Assembly (NCBI GenBank): GCA_016842065.1
Contig: JAEPDS010000002.1
Span: 62,001 to 126,000, forward strand
Length of the DNA: 64,000 nt
Origin: Candidatus Thiodiazotropha sp. 'RUGA'
Lineage (GTDB): Bacteria > Pseudomonadota > Gammaproteobacteria > Chromatiales > Chromatiaceae
Direction: 5' to 3'
Under the pieces are notes generated by a model. It did no database searches, was not told the DNA's origin, and saw nothing but the letters and a program-made list of their open reading frames with translations. Position numbers and translations under genes: made by a program. Below, piece by piece: positions 48,134 through 58,746 of the stretch (positions are counted from its first letter, which is position 1; each line of letters begins with the position of its first letter).

Positions 48134-49435
48134 ATGGCGGTTAATGAGAAAACTTATACCTTGACGAATGATGAGACCGGCGTATCGATCAAATTACCGG
48201 TTCGGGAGTCGGTTCAAGGCCCACCTGCAATCGATGTTTCATCACTCTATAAGGATGCGGGTGTTTTCACCTATGATCCGGGCTTTATGTCGACAGCCAG
48301 CTGTAACAGTAAGATCACCTTCATTCAGGGTGAGGTCGGCATACTCGAGTATCGAGGTTATCCCATCGAGCAGCTTGCCGATGGCGGGGATTTTCTGGAA
48401 ACCGCTTATCTGCTGCTCAACGGTGAACTGCCGAGTCAGCAGGAGCTGGGCGATTTCAACAAGCTGATCAGCCGTCACACCATGCTGAATGAGACCCTGA
48501 AGCACTTCTTCGGCGGTTTTCACTATGACGCCCATCCGATGGCGATCATGGTTGGGGTGGTCGGCTCCCTGTCCGCGTTCTATCACGACTCCCTCGATAT
48601 CAACGACCCGGTTCAGCGACAAGTTGCCGCGCATCGACTGATTGCCAAGATGCCGACCATTGCGGCCGCCAGTTACAAGCACAATATCGGTGAGCCGATC
48701 ATGTACCCGCGCAATGATCTCTCCTATTGCGCGAATCTGCTGCACATGATGTACGCGACACCCTGTGAAGATTACGAGTTGGATCCGATTGCCGAGAAGG
48801 CGCTCAATCTGTTGTTCATCCTGCATGCGGATCATGAGCAGAATGCGAGTACCTCAACTGTACGTCTGGCGGGCAGCTCGCTGGCCAACCCTTTTGCCTG
48901 TATCGCCGCAGGTATTGCCTCTCTTTGGGGGCCGGCGCATGGTGGCGCCAACGAGGCGGTGCTGGATATGCTGGCGGAGATTGGTGATGTATCGCAAATC
49001 GACAAATACATTGACAAGGCAAAAGATAAGGATGACGGCTTCCGGCTGATGGGATTCGGTCATCGTGTCTACAAGAAATATGATCCTCGTGCGGGCATCA
49101 TCAGGGATGTCTGCCATCAGGTACTGGAGAGGCTGGCGGACGACGACAACCCAATGTTCGAGTTGGCTCAAAGGCTGGAAGAGATTGCGCTCAATGATGA
49201 GTATTTCATCGAACGCAAACTCTATCCGAATGTGGACTTCTATTCAGGCATCATCTACCGGGCATTGGGTATTCCGAACAATATGTTTACCGTGATGTTT
49301 GCGATTGCCCGTACCGTCGGCTGGGTTGCTCACTGGTTGGAGATGATGGATGATCCGAGGCAGAAGATCGGTCGCCCCCGGCAGATCTACAAAGGCTATC
49401 CTCGCCGGGATTATGTGCCGATCGACAAGCGCTGA
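48134..49435 (+). CDS. gltA: Citrate synthase, type II
   Basis: Condenses oxaloacetate and acetyl-CoA to citrate at the entry of the TCA cycle. Blocks: [50 protein letters not shown] with a catalytic His, [19 protein letters not shown] with another catalytic His, and [14 protein letters not shown]. The N-terminal beta-rich domain before residue 60 is typical of the large, NADH-sensitive hexameric Gram-negative type. ATG at 48134 (433 residues) has GGAG spaced correctly; a longer frame from 48095 is not needed. It is one gene, followed by a convergent unknown. Confidence 0.97.
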   Translation: MAVNEKTYTLTNDETGVSIKLPVRESVQGPPAIDVSSLYKDAGVFTYDPGFMSTASCNSKITFIQGEVGILEYRGYPIEQLADGGDFLETAYLLLNGELPSQQELGDFNKLISRHTMLNETLKHFFGGFHYDAHPMAIMVGVVGSLSAFYHDSLDINDPVQRQVAAHRLIAKMPTIAAASYKHNIGEPIMYPRNDLSYCANLLHMMYATPCEDYELDPIAEKALNLLFILHADHEQNASTSTVRLAGSSLANPFACIAAGIASLWGPAHGGANEAVLDMLAEIGDVSQIDKYIDKAKDKDDGFRLMGFGHRVYKKYDPRAGIIRDVCHQVLERLADDDNPMFELAQRLEEIALNDEYFIERKLYPNVDFYSGIIYRALGIPNNMFTVMFAIARTVGWVAHWLEMMDDPRQKIGRPRQIYKGYPRRDYVPIDKR

Positions 49436-49513
49436 TCGCTGCTTGTTGGATCGAATAGCGGGATAACACCAGACTTGTTTTGCTGCCCGATTTCAGCGGC
49501 AGTAAAGCAGGCG

Positions 49514-50176
49514 CTATCCGCGGCTGGTTTCCCTGCTCAGTGGAAACGCATCTTCATAATAATCCGATTCCGCAGAGTGTTCTTCGTCGAGCAGCGCTTG
49601 AAGCTGCTTGATGTTGGCACTCTGAAAAGGCTTGTGGTCGAAAGGATCCAGTGGGCGTTTACGGTTTTTCCCGTTTGGGAATACCATCAGCAGGTATTGA
49701 ATCTCATCTGCGGAAAAGCGAAAGCAGGGGATGGTTTCGTGGCTACCGTCACTGAAGTTCAGTTGGCGCTGCTTCTCCTGCCAGGGAATGTGTAGGTCAC
49801 TCAGAGCGAACAATACCTCTTCAGGTGTATCCGCCTGCAGGTGGAGCTCAATGTGGCTGTTGTCATCGGCTGTTCCCTGCAATACAGGACCAACCAGCAG
49901 CGGCTGAAACTGCTTCAGCGCCTGCATCGCGTCGAGTGCGCTCTCCCGCAGCTGATTGAGTGCGGTGTGTTGTCTGTCACCCAGCACCAGACGTTGCTGC
50001 TCCTTCAGTGCCTGTTCGATTTCGTCCCGGCTTGGCATCAGTTGCTGTTTGGTGATGCCGTGTTTGGCAGCGGCCTTGCGACAGGCGTAGGCCAGGTTAT
50101 CGGTACGCAGCTCGGTTAGAATTTTTGCCGCTTCGTAAGCGATGCGTTTTTGTAATGATCTTTTTCCGCTGCTCAT
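49514..50176 (-). CDS. Conserved-looking protein of unknown function
   Basis: A 220-residue soluble protein I do not recognise. The N-terminal 60 residues are helical and basic (KRSLQKRIAYEAAKILTEL), with an Ala/His-rich segment (YACRKAAAKHGITKQQLMP) that could be a small DNA- or RNA-binding helix pair. The central part may be an alpha/beta domain (ELHLQADTPEEVLFALSDL), and the end is acidic and Ser/Glu-rich. No signal peptide or membrane segment. It lies between convergent gltA and mrcA on the same strand as mrcA, with about 190 bases of leader and inverted-repeat sequences between. Confidence 0.7.
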   Translation of the reverse strand: MSSGKRSLQKRIAYEAAKILTELRTDNLAYACRKAAAKHGITKQQLMPSRDEIEQALKEQQRLVLGDRQHTALNQLRESALDAMQALKQFQPLLVGPVLQGTADDNSHIELHLQADTPEEVLFALSDLHIPWQEKQRQLNFSDGSHETIPCFRFSADEIQYLLMVFPNGKNRKRPLDPFDHKPFQSANIKQLQALLDEEHSAESDYYEDAFPLSRETSRG

Positions 50177-50256
50177 AGAGGTCTGCTAGTCGGTGCCATT
50201 CGCTTTGCTGCTGCTGGCGAGATTTTCTTTACCAGGATTGTGGCATTATTTCAGAA

Positions 50257-50284
50257 GCCTGTTAATGCTTTCGTGATAACAGGC
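50257..50284. repeat. Hairpin GCCTGTTA...TAACAGGC upstream of the unknown gene
   Basis: GCCTGTTA at 50257-50264 and TAACAGGC at 50277-50284 form an 8-bp stem with a 12-base loop in the gap between mrcA and the unknown gene at 49514. The words resemble the core of the TAGGGCCTGTTAACAC dispersed repeat, so it may be a decayed copy. Confidence 0.4.
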
Positions 50285-50344
50285 TGCAACACGACTAGCT
50301 TAGGCCATGGTTTTGCCGATAAATTCAATTTCTGAACAGTTTCC

Positions 50345-50362
50345 GGCCCGTTGTAGCGGGCC
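50345..50362 (-). terminator. Hairpin just past the mrcA stop
   Basis: GGCCCG and CGGGCC form a 6-bp stem with a 6-base loop within ten bases of the mrcA stop. It lacks a T-run, so it is only a possible terminator for the mrcA transcript. Confidence 0.4.
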
Positions 50363-50368
50363 TCAGGG

Positions 50369-52834
50369 TCAAAATGGGTCTTCTATCGGATTGACACTGC
50401 TTTCGTTTTGTCCGCGACGCGTTGTGCTGTTGAGGTCGTGTTTCGGCGGCTTCGGCGCCTTGTCCACTTCAAACACTTCAAAGATTGCATTGGGGTGGCC
50501 TACATTGACCGGTTCACCGCTCTCTGAATCGATGCGCATGGTAAGCATTCCCGCAGGCATGTCAGGTGACTTCTCCTCGATGCCATTGAGTGCCACCTGC
50601 ATGAAGTCGATCCAAGCCGGCAGTGCCGCCCGCCCGCCAACCTCACCTCGGCCGAGCGGGGAGACATCATCAAAGCCGATCCAGGTTGTAGTGGCCAGAT
50701 AGTGGTTGAAGCCGTTGAACCAGGCATCTTTCTGGTCGTTGGTGGTGCCGGTTTTGCCTGCGATATCTTTGCGGCCGATTACTCTGGCCTTACGCGCCGT
50801 GCCCAATTGAATCACATCCCGCAGCATTGAGTACATGAGGTACTGGTTCTGTTCGGTGATTGCCTGCTTGGCGCAGCGTGGCACGACAGGAAGCGCCTCT
50901 TCGCTCTGCTCCGGCAGTGATGCCAGTGCCTGGAGCTTTTCGTTGGCCTCATCCACAGCCAGCTGCATGGTCTCATCGCAAACCTGCAGCGGATTGGCCC
51001 GATAGAGTTCTTCACCCTTGTCATCACGGATGGTGTCGATGATGTGCGAAGAGACATAATAGCCGCCATTGGCCAGCACACTGTAGCCTTCGACCATCGC
51101 CAGCGGGGTGACCGCGCCACTGCCCAGCGCCAGTGACAGGTCGTAGGGCAGCTGGTTTTTATCGAAGCCGAAGCGGCTGGCGTAGTTGATCGCATGTTTG
51201 ATTCCCATCTTGCGCAACAGACGGATCGAGACCAGGTTGCGCGAGTGGGTCAGGGCATATCTCAGGCGGGTGGGCCCGAAAAACTTTCCGCTGTAGTTTT
51301 CCGGGCGCCAGGTGGCCTCCAGGCCTTCGTCATCGAAAACGACGGGCGCGTCATTGATGATACTGGCCGGATTGAATCCCGCTTCCAGCGCAGCAGAGTA
51401 GATAAAGGCCTTGAAGCCGGAGCCTGGTTGGCGTTTGGCCTGAGTGACCCGGTTGAATTTGCTCAGATAGAAATCGTAACCACCCACCAGGGCCTTGATT
51501 GAGCCATCGGCCGGTGATTGTGAGACCAATGCGCCGGAAACCGTCGGGATCTGTCCAAGTCGCCAGTAGGCCTCCCCCTTTTCATCCCTGTCGCTGAAGA
51601 GATAGATCAGGTCACCCGGCTTGACAATTTCACTGGCCTGTTTGGGTTCAGGCTGCTTGCGTTCGCTGTCTATGTAAGCGCTGGCCCAGGAGAGGCCTGG
51701 CCAATCGATGGTGAGTTCTTCGCCTTGCCCGGTTAGAACTGTGATCGACTTCTCATCTAAAGCAATTACCATCCCTTTTTTTAGGTCGGCTGCGCTGGGT
51801 ATGGCGGTTATGATCTCTATCAGTTCCGCCTGGTCAGGCGCTTCAGTGAGTTCATGATAGCCGGCGGGACCCCGGTATCCATGCCGTTTGTCGTAGGCCT
51901 GGACCGCATTCCGTAAAGCGACATTTGCTGCTTCCTGAAGGTGGCTTTCGATTGTGGTTGTGATGGTGTAGCCACTGGTATAGGCTTCCTGTCCAAAGCG
52001 CGAAACTGCTTCAGCCCTTGCCATTTCAGCAACATAGGGAGCTTCGATCTCGCTTGGCGCGGTGTGAAGTTCGGCAGTGATCGGGCTTGCTTTGGCTGCA
52101 TCAAACTCAGCCCGGCTGATCTGGTTCAGATCCAGCATTCGGCCGAGAACATAGTTTCTGCGAATCAGTGCCCGTTGCGGATTTGAGATCGGATTTAAGC
52201 GTGATGGGGCCTTAGGCAGACCGGCAATCATGGCGATTTCGGAAAGCTCAAGTTTTTCCACTGGTCGGCCGTAATAGACTAAAGCAGCGGCACCGACACC
52301 GTAGGATCGGTGACCGAGATAGATTTTGTTAAGGTAGAGTTCGAGTATCTCCTCTTTGGACAACAAGCGCTCTATCTTGAATGAGAGAAAGATCTCATTG
52401 AGTTTGCGAGTGTAGGTCTTCTCGCTACTGAGGAAAAAGTTCCTCGCGACCTGCATTGTGATGGTACTGCCGCCCTGCCGTCTTTCGCCGGTCAGGAGCA
52501 GTTGTACGGCTGCACGTATGATGCCGTGATAATCCACCCCAGGGTGTTGAAAGAATCGGTCATCTTCGGCGGCCAGAAAAGCTTGTATCATGCGAGGTGG
52601 AATGTCGTCATAGCCAAGGGGCTCACGGCGTTTTTCACCGAACTCAGCGATCAACAGGTGGTCGCTGCTGTAGATACGAAGGGGAACCTGCAGACGCACA
52701 TCCTTGAGTGTTTCAATGGATGGCAGCTTGGGTTCAAGATAGAGATAGGCGCCATAAAGGCTGCAGGCACCTATCACGGATAGGCCGAATAAGAAGTAAA
52801 CGAGGTATCTTAAGAGTCTGTAGAACGACTTCAT
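50369..52834 (-). CDS. mrcA: Penicillin-binding protein 1A
   Basis: Bifunctional class A PBP that polymerises and cross-links peptidoglycan, inner membrane with the bulk periplasmic. A single N-terminal helix (LLRYLVYFLFGLSVIG) anchors it. The glycosyltransferase signature EDDRFFQHPGVD holds the catalytic Glu, followed by RQGGSTITMQVARN and the GAAALVYYG region. An OB-like PcpA insert lies before the transpeptidase domain, which shows PGSGFKAF (SxxK), THSRNLVS (SxN) and GKTGTTND (KTG). The ATG at 52834 (821 residues) gives the normal N-terminus; a longer frame from 52951 is not family-like. Divergent from pilM. Confidence 0.96.
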   Translation of the reverse strand: MKSFYRLLRYLVYFLFGLSVIGACSLYGAYLYLEPKLPSIETLKDVRLQVPLRIYSSDHLLIAEFGEKRREPLGYDDIPPRMIQAFLAAEDDRFFQHPGVDYHGIIRAAVQLLLTGERRQGGSTITMQVARNFFLSSEKTYTRKLNEIFLSFKIERLLSKEEILELYLNKIYLGHRSYGVGAAALVYYGRPVEKLELSEIAMIAGLPKAPSRLNPISNPQRALIRRNYVLGRMLDLNQISRAEFDAAKASPITAELHTAPSEIEAPYVAEMARAEAVSRFGQEAYTSGYTITTTIESHLQEAANVALRNAVQAYDKRHGYRGPAGYHELTEAPDQAELIEIITAIPSAADLKKGMVIALDEKSITVLTGQGEELTIDWPGLSWASAYIDSERKQPEPKQASEIVKPGDLIYLFSDRDEKGEAYWRLGQIPTVSGALVSQSPADGSIKALVGGYDFYLSKFNRVTQAKRQPGSGFKAFIYSAALEAGFNPASIINDAPVVFDDEGLEATWRPENYSGKFFGPTRLRYALTHSRNLVSIRLLRKMGIKHAINYASRFGFDKNQLPYDLSLALGSGAVTPLAMVEGYSVLANGGYYVSSHIIDTIRDDKGEELYRANPLQVCDETMQLAVDEANEKLQALASLPEQSEEALPVVPRCAKQAITEQNQYLMYSMLRDVIQLGTARKARVIGRKDIAGKTGTTNDQKDAWFNGFNHYLATTTWIGFDDVSPLGRGEVGGRAALPAWIDFMQVALNGIEEKSPDMPAGMLTMRIDSESGEPVNVGHPNAIFEVFEVDKAPKPPKHDLNSTTRRGQNESSVNPIEDPF

Positions 52835-52929
52835 GCGCTGGTTCACAGAATTGGTTGATCCGGGGAGACCAGAATGGTCCCATGCGAAGTCCGATAGTCT
52901 AGCAAATAAAATGCGAGCTTTTTGAGCTC

Positions 52930-52955
52930 TTTTGTGAAAAAATGTCTTCACAAAA
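52930..52955. promoter_or_regulatory. Inverted repeat in the mrcA-pilM divergent promoter region
   Basis: TTTTGTGAA (52930-52938) is mirrored perfectly by TTCACAAAA (52947-52955) with an 8-base spacer. The position, 96 bases upstream of mrcA and 89 upstream of pilM, is suited to an operator for one or both. The spacing between TGTGA and TCACA is 10, so it does not fit the CRP consensus of 6. The regulator is unknown. Confidence 0.45.
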
Positions 52956-52989
52956 AAATCATTTGCTGCTATATAGTTACTTACTCTAG

Positions 52990-54116
<1,127 letters not shown>

Positions 54117-54117
<1 letters not shown>

Positions 54118-54677
54118 TGGCGCGCATTAACTTACTCCCCTGGCGGGAAGCAGAACGCAAAGAGCGCCAAAAAGAGTTTGGGATGATGGTGCTCGCTGGG
54201 GCCCTCTTCTCTGCCCTGGCTGTATACGGTGTTCACAGTATCATTCAGTCCCAGATCGAGGCGCAGAATCAGCGCAACAACTTTCTTAAGCAAGAGATCA
54301 AGACGGTAGAGAAGCAGATCAGCGAGATTCGTGACCTGGATAAGACCAAGCAGAATCTGCTGGCCAGAATGAACATCATCCAGGAGCTGCAGAGTAGCCG
54401 TCCCCAGATCGTGCATCTGTTCGATGAGGTCGTGACCACGCTGCCGATGGGCGTCTATCTGGATGAGATTGATCAGACGGGCAATCAGGTGACATTCGAA
54501 GGGCAGGCCCAGTCCAACGCCCGGGTATCTTCCATGATGCGGAATATCGACAATTCAGAGTGGCTGAAGAATCCGACACTCGACTTCATCGAGAGTAAAG
54601 AGAAAACCGGTACCGGTTACAGCCATTTCAAGCTCACAGTGAAGCAGACCTCCCAGACCGAGGAGGTTGAAGAATGA
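54117..54677 (+). CDS. pilN: PilN, type IV pilus inner-membrane protein
   Basis: A bitopic membrane protein of 186 residues. The cytoplasmic tail ARINLLPWREAERKERQ carries the conserved INLLPWR motif that PilM binds. One transmembrane helix (about 22-40) and a periplasmic coiled-coil plus ferredoxin-like domain (including DQTGNQVTFEGQAQSNARVS) follow; it pairs with PilO. Starts as TGATG with pilM and overlaps pilO by four bases, so the operon is translationally coupled. Confidence 0.96.
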
Positions 54678-55273
54678 ACTTAGAAGACCTCAATGAATTA
54701 GATTTCAGCAATGTCGGAATCTGGCCAACACCGGTCAAAATGGTTGCCGTTGTGCTGGTCGCCATTGCCGTAATGGTCGCAGGTTACTATCTGGTGATCG
54801 AAGCTCAGCTGACACAACTGGATAGCGTCGAGAGAAAAGAGCTGGATCTGCGCAAAGAGTTCGAGACCAAACAGGCCAAGGCTTCCAATCTGGATGCCTA
54901 TCGCCAGCAGCTGGAAGAGATGAAGCAGTCATTCGGAACCATGCTTCGTCAGCTGCCGGACAAGACGGAAGTGGCTGAACTACTGGTCGATGTATCGCAG
55001 ACTGGGCTGGCCTCAGGCTTGGAGTTTGAGCTCTTCAAGCCACAGGAAGAGTTACCGAAAGACTTTTATGCTGAGCTGCCGATCCAGGTTATAGTGAAAG
55101 GTGAGTACCATGAGTTTGGTAACTTCATCAGCGGGCTGGCAGCATTGCCCCGGATTGTAACCATTCATGATATTAAGATTAAGCGGGGAGATCCCAAATC
55201 TGCAGATCCCAAGCTGACACTGGAGGCTACTGCCAAAACCTACCGCTATCTCGATGAAGAGGAAGGAGAGTGA
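54674..55273 (+). CDS. pilO: PilO, type IV pilus inner-membrane protein
   Basis: Partner of PilN in the alignment complex: 199 residues with one transmembrane helix (about 20-40, KMVAVVLVAIAVMVAGYYLV), a coiled coil (LDLRKEFETKQAKASNLDAY), and the periplasmic dimerisation domain (PIQVIVKGEYHEFGNFISGLAALPRIVTIHDI). Overlaps pilN (ATGA) and pilP (GTGAGTGA, four bases). No irregularity in the frame. Confidence 0.95.
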   Translation: MNLEDLNELDFSNVGIWPTPVKMVAVVLVAIAVMVAGYYLVIEAQLTQLDSVERKELDLRKEFETKQAKASNLDAYRQQLEEMKQSFGTMLRQLPDKTEVAELLVDVSQTGLASGLEFELFKPQEELPKDFYAELPIQVIVKGEYHEFGNFISGLAALPRIVTIHDIKIKRGDPKSADPKLTLEATAKTYRYLDEEEGE

Positions 55274-55809
55274 GTGTGAGTATTGTGCAGCTTAAATACC
55301 GGTACTTAGTCGCGCTACTGCCTCTGCTGATCCTTGCTGGGTGTGCCAACCCGAATCTGGCAGAGCTGAGGGGCTATGTGGCTGAACGAAAAGCCGCTCC
55401 TCCTGCCCGTATCGAACCGCTACCAGAGATCAAGCAGATCGAGACTTTTCTCTACTCTGCAACTGGGCGACGTAATCCATTCATCGATATGTCTGGAGAG
55501 GAGGCTGAGACCTCCAGTATCTCCGGAAATGGATTAACGCCTGATTTCAATCGTCGTAAAGAAGAGCTGGAGAGCTTTCCGCTCGATTCAATTCGAATGG
55601 TGGGAACTTTGGAGCAGACTGGCGTTGCTTGGGGGTTGGTGAAAACCAAAGAGGGGACGGTTCACAAGGTGAAGTCTGGCAACTATATGGGCCAGAATCA
55701 TGGCCGCATCATGCTGATTACAGAAGACAGAATCGAATTGAACGAGATTGTCCAGGATGGTTCTGGTGGTTACATTGAGCGTCAGGCTTCGCTAGCGTTG
55801 GCGGAATAG
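55270..55809 (+). CDS. pilP: PilP, type IV pilus lipoprotein
   Basis: Inner-membrane-anchored lipoprotein that links the PilNO complex to the PilQ secretin. A signal ends with the lipobox LILAGC; the C-terminal beta domain shows SIRMVGTLEQTGVAWGLVKT and the pilP family Gly-rich strand KSGNYMGQNHGRIMLI. Length 179. The GTG start at 55270 overlaps pilO by four bases and has GAAGGAGA upstream. Confidence 0.95.
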   Translation: MSVSIVQLKYRYLVALLPLLILAGCANPNLAELRGYVAERKAAPPARIEPLPEIKQIETFLYSATGRRNPFIDMSGEEAETSSISGNGLTPDFNRRKEELESFPLDSIRMVGTLEQTGVAWGLVKTKEGTVHKVKSGNYMGQNHGRIMLITEDRIELNEIVQDGSGGYIERQASLALAE

Positions 55810-55825
55810 TCAAGAGGATTTCGAG

Positions 55826-58015
55826 ATGAGGGGTTTGCCAATGGCACTCAGACACTGTGGGATGGATCAATCTGGGCTGGTTCGCGCACTCGCGCACAGG
55901 TTTTTAGGATTGGCGTTGCTGATGATATTTACTGGAACGCCATTGGCTGTCATGGCTGGGCCTGCTCTGCAATCCATAGATTTTTCCGCACTGCCCGGAG
56001 ACAGGGTTCAAATTGCTTTGGAGATGTCTGGTCCGGCCAGTGAGCCAACCAGCTTTGTAACTGATAATCCTGCCCGTATCTCCTTCGACTTTTCCGGTGT
56101 GAGCAGCACACTTGGATATAAAACAAAACTGATCGGTGTGGGACCGGCACATAGCATTACTGCTCTGGAGGCCGGTAACAGAACCCGTTTGGTGATCAAC
56201 CTGTCATCGATGGTGGGTTATAAGACTGAAGTTACTGATTCCACCGTATTGATCACCCTAGATGTGAGTAATCAGGGAATTGGTTCCAGTGCCAGTGTTG
56301 CCGAGCAGCCCACTACTTCCAGTATGACCAATGAAGCGCCGGAAGTTGTCTCTACCAGTGGCGGCAGTTACGATGTTGCGAACATCGATTTTCGCCGTGG
56401 TGAAGCGGGTGAAGGGCGCATTTTGGTTACACTGGGAAATCCGTCCGTACCTGTGGATGTGCGGGAGCAGGGTGGCAAGATCGTTATGGAGATCTTCAAG
56501 GCCACCATTGACAGCGCCCTGGTACAATCCCTTGATGTAATGGATTTCGCCACGCCAGTCAGCAAGATCGAAACCAAACCTGTGGGTGAGAATGTTGTTA
56601 TTGAGATCAGCCCTACCGGTGAGTATGACTATCTTGCCTATCAGGCAAACGAGGTGTTTGCCGTCGAAGTCCGCTCACTCTCCAAGCAGGAAAAAGACGC
56701 CTTGCTGAAGGAGCGGCTGGTCTTCACCGGTGACAGGCTGTCACTCAACTTTCAAGATATCGAAGTCCGCGCTGTTCTGCAGCTGCTGGCTGATTTCACC
56801 GGCCTGAATCTTGTCACCAGTGATACCGTAGATGGACGGATTACCCTGAGATTGAAGAATGTCCCCTGGGATCAGGCCCTCGACATCATTCTCAAATCGA
56901 AAGGCCTGACCAAGCGCCAGATCGATAACGTAATCATGGTGGCGCCGACAGAAGAGGTGGCCGCGAGAGAGCAGCTGGAGCTTGAGTCTCAGCAGAAGAT
57001 TGAAGAGCTTGCGCCTTTGAGATCCGATTTCATTCAGGTTAACTATGCCAAGGCCCAGGATCTGGCGGATCTGTTGAAATCTGAAGAGAATCGTCTGCTT
57101 TCGGAGCGTGGCAATGTCACTGTGGATGTCAGGACCAACACTCTGTTGATCCAGGATACGGCCGCCAAGCTGGAGGATATCCGGCGCCTGCTGCAGAGAC
57201 TGGATATCCCGGTCAGACAGGTATTGATCGAATCCAGAATCGTCATTGCCAACAACGACTTCGCCAAGGACCTTGGTGTACGCTTTGGCGCCAATTTCGA
57301 TGGCTCGTTTGATGACAACTTCACCCTGACAGCTGGCGCCATGCCTGGCCATATCGATAACTCATTTGGTATTGCCCCTGGCATCGAGAACAATGGTGAT
57401 GACACTCTCGATGCAAACCGTGAATCTTTAATGGTCAATCTGCCAGTGAATTCTCCATCCGGTGGTCTTAACTTCCTGGTCGGCAAGGTCGGCAGCTATC
57501 TGCTGCAGCTTGAGCTAACCGCGATGCAGACGGAAGGCCGGGGTGAGCTGATCTCCAGTCCACGAGTAATTACCTCTGACCAGACCCAGGCTTCGATCAA
57601 GCAGGGTGTTGAAATCCCCTATCAGGAAGCAACCGCGAGTGGCGCAACCAAGATCTCTTTCAAAGAGGCACTGCTGAAGCTGGATGTAACGCCGCACATT
57701 ACCCCGGATGACAGGGTCAGAATGGATCTGATCATCAACAAGGATAATCCGGACTACACCCGCTCCATCCTCGGTGTGCCGCCCATCGATACCCGTAAGA
57801 TTGAAACCACGGTCCTGGTGGACAATGGTGAAACCGTGGTGCTTGGTGGTGTCTTCGAGAGAAACAAGACCAAGGCGGAAGAGAAGGTTCCGTTCTTTGG
57901 CGACATCCCCTACGCGGGAGTACTGTTCAGACGTAACGAACAGGTTGACGACAACAATGAGCTGCTGATTTTCGTCACCCCGAAAATCCTCAAGGAGACA
58001 CTCACCGTTCGTTAA
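55826..58015 (+). CDS. pilQ: PilQ, type IV pilus secretin
   Basis: Outer-membrane secretin through which the pilus leaves the cell. After a signal peptide (near FTGTPLAVMA) come two AMIN domains (about 50-230), an STN/N0 domain (LSLNFQDIEVRAVLQLLADFTG), an N1 domain (VQVNYAKAQDLADLL type), and the C-terminal secretin domain with GELISSPRVITSD, PYQEATASGATKI and GVFERNKTKAEEKVPFFGDIPYAGVLFR. Length 729 is typical. ATG at 55826 follows AGAGGATTTC; a second ATG five codons in is possible. A strong terminator follows at 58039. Confidence 0.97.
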   Translation: MRGLPMALRHCGMDQSGLVRALAHRFLGLALLMIFTGTPLAVMAGPALQSIDFSALPGDRVQIALEMSGPASEPTSFVTDNPARISFDFSGVSSTLGYKTKLIGVGPAHSITALEAGNRTRLVINLSSMVGYKTEVTDSTVLITLDVSNQGIGSSASVAEQPTTSSMTNEAPEVVSTSGGSYDVANIDFRRGEAGEGRILVTLGNPSVPVDVREQGGKIVMEIFKATIDSALVQSLDVMDFATPVSKIETKPVGENVVIEISPTGEYDYLAYQANEVFAVEVRSLSKQEKDALLKERLVFTGDRLSLNFQDIEVRAVLQLLADFTGLNLVTSDTVDGRITLRLKNVPWDQALDIILKSKGLTKRQIDNVIMVAPTEEVAAREQLELESQQKIEELAPLRSDFIQVNYAKAQDLADLLKSEENRLLSERGNVTVDVRTNTLLIQDTAAKLEDIRRLLQRLDIPVRQVLIESRIVIANNDFAKDLGVRFGANFDGSFDDNFTLTAGAMPGHIDNSFGIAPGIENNGDDTLDANRESLMVNLPVNSPSGGLNFLVGKVGSYLLQLELTAMQTEGRGELISSPRVITSDQTQASIKQGVEIPYQEATASGATKISFKEALLKLDVTPHITPDDRVRMDLIINKDNPDYTRSILGVPPIDTRKIETTVLVDNGETVVLGGVFERNKTKAEEKVPFFGDIPYAGVLFRRNEQVDDNNELLIFVTPKILKETLTVR

Positions 58016-58035
58016 CAAGCGACTTTACCCGGATC

Positions 58036-58067
58036 AAAAGGCGTGCCTTAGTTGCACGCCTTTTTTT
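58036..58067 (+). terminator. Rho-independent terminator after pilQ
   Basis: AAGGCGTGC pairs with GCACGCCTT around a seven-base loop and is followed by seven T residues. It ends the pilMNOPQ transcript 20 bases after the pilQ stop. A second, shorter hairpin (AAGCGGC...GCCGCTT) lies at 58098-58118. Confidence 0.92.
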
Positions 58068-58214
58068 GTATGAAAACACTGGTTTAGCATAAATTCCAAG
58101 CGGCTTCTGAGGCCGCTTTGCAGTTCACCTATAGAATAAAGCTTTTCTGTAGCGACAAATCTGCTGTATAAACTCAGCTTAACTGTACCGCCACTTCGTC
58201 TTACCGATGATAGT

Positions 58215-58736
58215 ATGCATGTTCAAAATCTTTTTTTAATTGGCCCGATGGGTGCTGGAAAGACCACGGTCGGCCGCCAGCTGGCTGAGCATTTCCGCAA
58301 GGAGTTCATCGACTCCGATCTGGAGATCCAGCGGCGTACCGGTGTGGATATTCCAACCATTTTTGAGTTTGAGGGTGAGCAGGGATTCCGCCAGCGCGAG
58401 CAGGAGGTGATCGACGAGCTGACTCAAAGAGAAGAGGTGGTGCTTGCGACCGGTGGTGGCGCGGTGATCAGAGAGCAGAATCGCAAAGTGCTCTCCTCCA
58501 GAGGGCTGGTGATCTATCTCCATTGCACGGTTGAGCAGCAGTTTGAGCGAACTCACAGAGATAAGAACCGGCCGCTGCTGCAGACCGATGACCCAATGGC
58601 CAAGCTCAAGTCGCTGATGGCTGAGCGTGACCCTCTCTACCGCCAGACCGCTGACCTGTTGATCAGTACCGAGGGCAGAAACACCCAGGCCGTGGTGCAG
58701 GATATTCGCAAGCAGATCATTTCACTAAATTCGTAG
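58215..58736 (+). CDS. aroK: Shikimate kinase
   Basis: Phosphorylates shikimate with ATP in aromatic amino acid synthesis. Walker A is [14 protein letters not shown] (residues 9-22), substrate motifs are [21 protein letters not shown] and [10 protein letters not shown], and the lid [12 protein letters not shown] closes the site. Length 173 is standard. It is followed ten bases later by aroB, the classic pair, and lies after a strong pilQ terminator, so it has its own promoter in the 147-base gap. Confidence 0.97.
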   Translation: MHVQNLFLIGPMGAGKTTVGRQLAEHFRKEFIDSDLEIQRRTGVDIPTIFEFEGEQGFRQREQEVIDELTQREEVVLATGGGAVIREQNRKVLSSRGLVIYLHCTVEQQFERTHRDKNRPLLQTDDPMAKLKSLMAERDPLYRQTADLLISTEGRNTQAVVQDIRKQIISLNS

Positions 58737-58746
58737 GGTAGAAGTC

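Noticed and set aside
52930-52955. CRP-type site
   Set aside because: TGTGA and TCACA are separated by 10 bases rather than the 6 needed; kept only as an inverted repeat of unknown use.
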